Shown here piece after piece: positions 62,393 to 64,000 of a DNA stretch of 64,000 nt (its first letter is position 1; every line of letters starts with the position of its first letter). The stretch is from contig NZ_LECU01000004.1 of NCBI RefSeq assembly GCF_001027745.1, forward strand, positions 720,550-784,549, in the 5' to 3' direction. Under the pieces are notes generated by a model. The model was not told the origin of the DNA. It saw only the letters and a program-made list of their open reading frames with translations, and searched no databases. Position numbers and translations under genes: made by a program. Source of the DNA: Pedobacter sp. BMA (GTDB taxonomy: Bacteria; Bacteroidota; Bacteroidia; Sphingobacteriales; Sphingobacteriaceae).

Positions 62393-63691
62393 TCACAACA
62401 CACCCAGTTCTTCCACTATTTGCTTAAAGCCTGGTCGATCATTTTGATTGATCGCTAAACACCTGTCTCTGATTAAACAAACAGCCTGATAGGCTTCAAA
62501 CTCATCTCTGGTAATGGAAAGTAAATCATCCAGCAAATAGCCATATGCCTTTACTTCAATCCGTTCAAGAGAAAAGGCTGTTTCGTCATTGCTCCTGTTG
62601 TAAAAGGAGGCGGCGCCAAAATCACCAAAAAGCGTTTTACCGGACGGATCAACCAGGATATTATGCGCATACAAATCTCCGTGAATAATACCCTTACTGT
62701 GCAAATGCAAGCCAACATCGGCAATACGCTTTGCAATTTCCAGCAGCTGCTGAGCTGAAAGAGTTACTTCATCTTCAAAAATGTCCCTCGTACAGCTGTC
62801 CAGACTCGGAGGCCTTCCCAAGTTAAAGAACTCCTGAGGAATCAATTCCATCACCACCCCGTTTCTGTCCTCGTGGCTGAAATGAATCTTACCCAACAAC
62901 TTTACAATAGCCGGGTGAGCACCAGCAGCGATATATGCTCTCATCTCATCCTGTGGGTAACCATCACTAGTTACATTACCCTTAAAAATCTTTACTGCAG
63001 CATCCTGCAGTAAATCTGCCTCCAGTAAAGAAGCGCGGTAAATGGTACCCGAGGCACCCTCTCCCAGCATATTCATCAGGGTGATCTGTTCAACATCAAT
63101 AGTTGCCAAATCAGGAAAGTCTGTTGCGTTCTGTTGTATTTCATTTCCTGAGAATGCCAGCCAGGCTAACCCTGGCATTGAAATCAACCACTGAGGTAAA
63201 TGATCCAGGCGATTAGCTGAAATCCTCAGCAACTCTAATTTCCGGCAGTTAACCAGCGACTCAGGTAATGCAGTAAGCTGATTACCGGCAAGCATCAGCT
63301 TTTGCAGATGCACGCAATCACCAATAGACGATGGCAAATCAGTAATCCGGTTATTGGTAAGAATCAGCCATTTTAAGTTTGCATTAATCGCCGCAGGGCT
63401 GATATGTTCAATCTGATTAGATTTGAAACCAGCAATACTGAGCACGGGGCAATCACTTAAAACGTCTGGTAAACTTGTGAACAGATTATCCGAAGCAAAG
63501 AAAACCCGCAACTTGCTGAGTCTTCCGAAATCATCAGGTAAACGGCACAACTGATTACCAGAAAGATCCAGATATTCCAGCGTTTCTGCCAACGAAAAAA
63601 TCTCCAATGGAAATTCAGTGAGGCCTTCAGATAATTTTAAAGTAGTGGCCCCCTGAAGTTCCCCTGATGATAACTGTACTAGCGTTTGCAA
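62393..63691 (-). CDS. Leucine-rich-repeat protein kinase fusion
   Basis: A 432-residue protein joining about seven leucine-rich repeats (residues about 15-195, for example LKWLILTNNRITDLPSSIG) to a protein kinase domain. The kinase has the Gly loop LGEGASGTIYRA, the Lys of AAVKIF, HGDLYAHN in place of HRDxKxxN, and GDFG, so it looks active. There is no signal peptide or transmembrane segment. The start is TTG at 63691. Substrate unknown. It lies just after an rRNA operon terminator. Confidence 0.85.
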   Translation of the reverse strand: MQTLVQLSSGELQGATTLKLSEGLTEFPLEIFSLAETLEYLDLSGNQLCRLPDDFGRLSKLRVFFASDNLFTSLPDVLSDCPVLSIAGFKSNQIEHISPAAINANLKWLILTNNRITDLPSSIGDCVHLQKLMLAGNQLTALPESLVNCRKLELLRISANRLDHLPQWLISMPGLAWLAFSGNEIQQNATDFPDLATIDVEQITLMNMLGEGASGTIYRASLLEADLLQDAAVKIFKGNVTSDGYPQDEMRAYIAAGAHPAIVKLLGKIHFSHEDRNGVVMELIPQEFFNLGRPPSLDSCTRDIFEDEVTLSAQQLLEIAKRIADVGLHLHSKGIIHGDLYAHNILVDPSGKTLFGDFGAASFYNRSNDETAFSLERIEVKAYGYLLDDLLSITRDEFEAYQAVCLIRDRCLAINQNDRPGFKQIVEELGVL

Positions 63692-63793
63692 AATATAATG
63701 GTTTGAGTTAAGCTGCGAAGATAAAAAATATTTATCCGGAAGTCAGCACAGAATATGTGTATTAAAATCCCCAGAGTGCTATATAAACGAAGA

Positions 63794-63822
63794 AACCCTC
63801 ACAGTTGTTACTGCAAGGGTTC
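63794..63822 (-). terminator. rRNA operon terminator
   Basis: An 11-13 bp stem (core ACCCTTGCAGT / ACTGTGAGGGT) with a 4-nt loop, about 30 nt after the 5S gene's 3' end on the minus strand. The following sequence is T-rich (TTCTTCG...). Confidence 0.7.
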
Positions 63823-63850
63823 TTGTTAATCTGCTTTTAGGCAGTTTAAG

Positions 63851-63962
<112 letters not shown>

Positions 63963-64000
63963 ATTTCTTTAGATAAGCTATTCGAGCTTAAATGACATAT

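Overview
The window comes from a Bacteroidota chromosome and most resembles Sphingobacteriaceae such as Pedobacter; this is inferred from gene content and signals, not from a database search. Supporting signs are promoters of the phylum type (TTTG or TTG, about 19-21 bp, then TAnnTTTG), an almost complete lack of Shine-Dalgarno sequences, many exported proteins with Gln-ending or lipoprotein signals, a DUF1800/DUF1501 pair, a solitary pyruvate dehydrogenase E1 beta gene and a DUF5117-type metalloprotease. I see no insertion sequence, prophage, CRISPR array or integrase. The region is ordinary, stable chromosome, and the unusual items are mostly regulatory signals and small or fused proteins.

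Layout. 1-510: promoter, initiator tRNA-Met, tRNA-Glu, terminator. 0.5-5.8 kb: DinB-like protein, secreted zinc metalloprotease, beta-helix lipoprotein. 5.8-12.1 kb: small redox enzymes and regulators (AraC, short-chain dehydrogenase, HxlR, ArsR plus Old Yellow Enzyme, pirin), with two very basic proteins between them. 11.6-12.7 kb: greA-HIT operon on the minus strand with a terminator-like leader. 12.8-18 kb: M1 peptidase, OsmC, GH3 N-acetylhexosaminidase-like enzyme, small acidic protein, thioredoxin. 18.1-29.3 kb: TatD, TcdA, AddA-like helicase-nuclease, an outer membrane barrel protein, AddB-like nuclease, GNAT acetyltransferase. 29.5-30.5 kb: pdhB. 31-36.8 kb: tripartite RND efflux system. 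37-40 kb: SNF2/Rad54-type helicase. 40-50 kb: mixed housekeeping and unknown genes (DUF2892, DUF1080, Aat, DUF1800/DUF1501, pentapeptide repeat, DUF1801, Tex, MscS, PnuC).

50.2-55.5 kb is the translation cluster rplM-rpsI-rpsB-tsf-nagA-pyrH-frr; nagA sits inside the usual rpsB-tsf-pyrH-frr order. 55.6-60.2 kb: OmpA lipoprotein, a hybrid histidine kinase with receiver and Hpt domains, a WYL regulator and a second DinB protein. 60.3-62.4 kb: the rRNA modification genes rluF and rlmN. The window closes with a leucine-rich-repeat/protein-kinase fusion and the 3' end (5S rRNA and terminator) of an rRNA operon on the minus strand.

Most interesting points: a terminator-like hairpin with a U-tract in the greA leader, preceded by a promoter; a strong Shine-Dalgarno sequence before rpsB in a genome that otherwise avoids them; at least six genes whose promoter element lies only 4-7 nt before the start codon, including three of the four small one-component regulators; the addA-barrel-addB arrangement with an AddB lacking Fe-S cysteines; and two unrelated lysine-rich proteins close together. 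I did not find a convincing previously undescribed multi-gene system.
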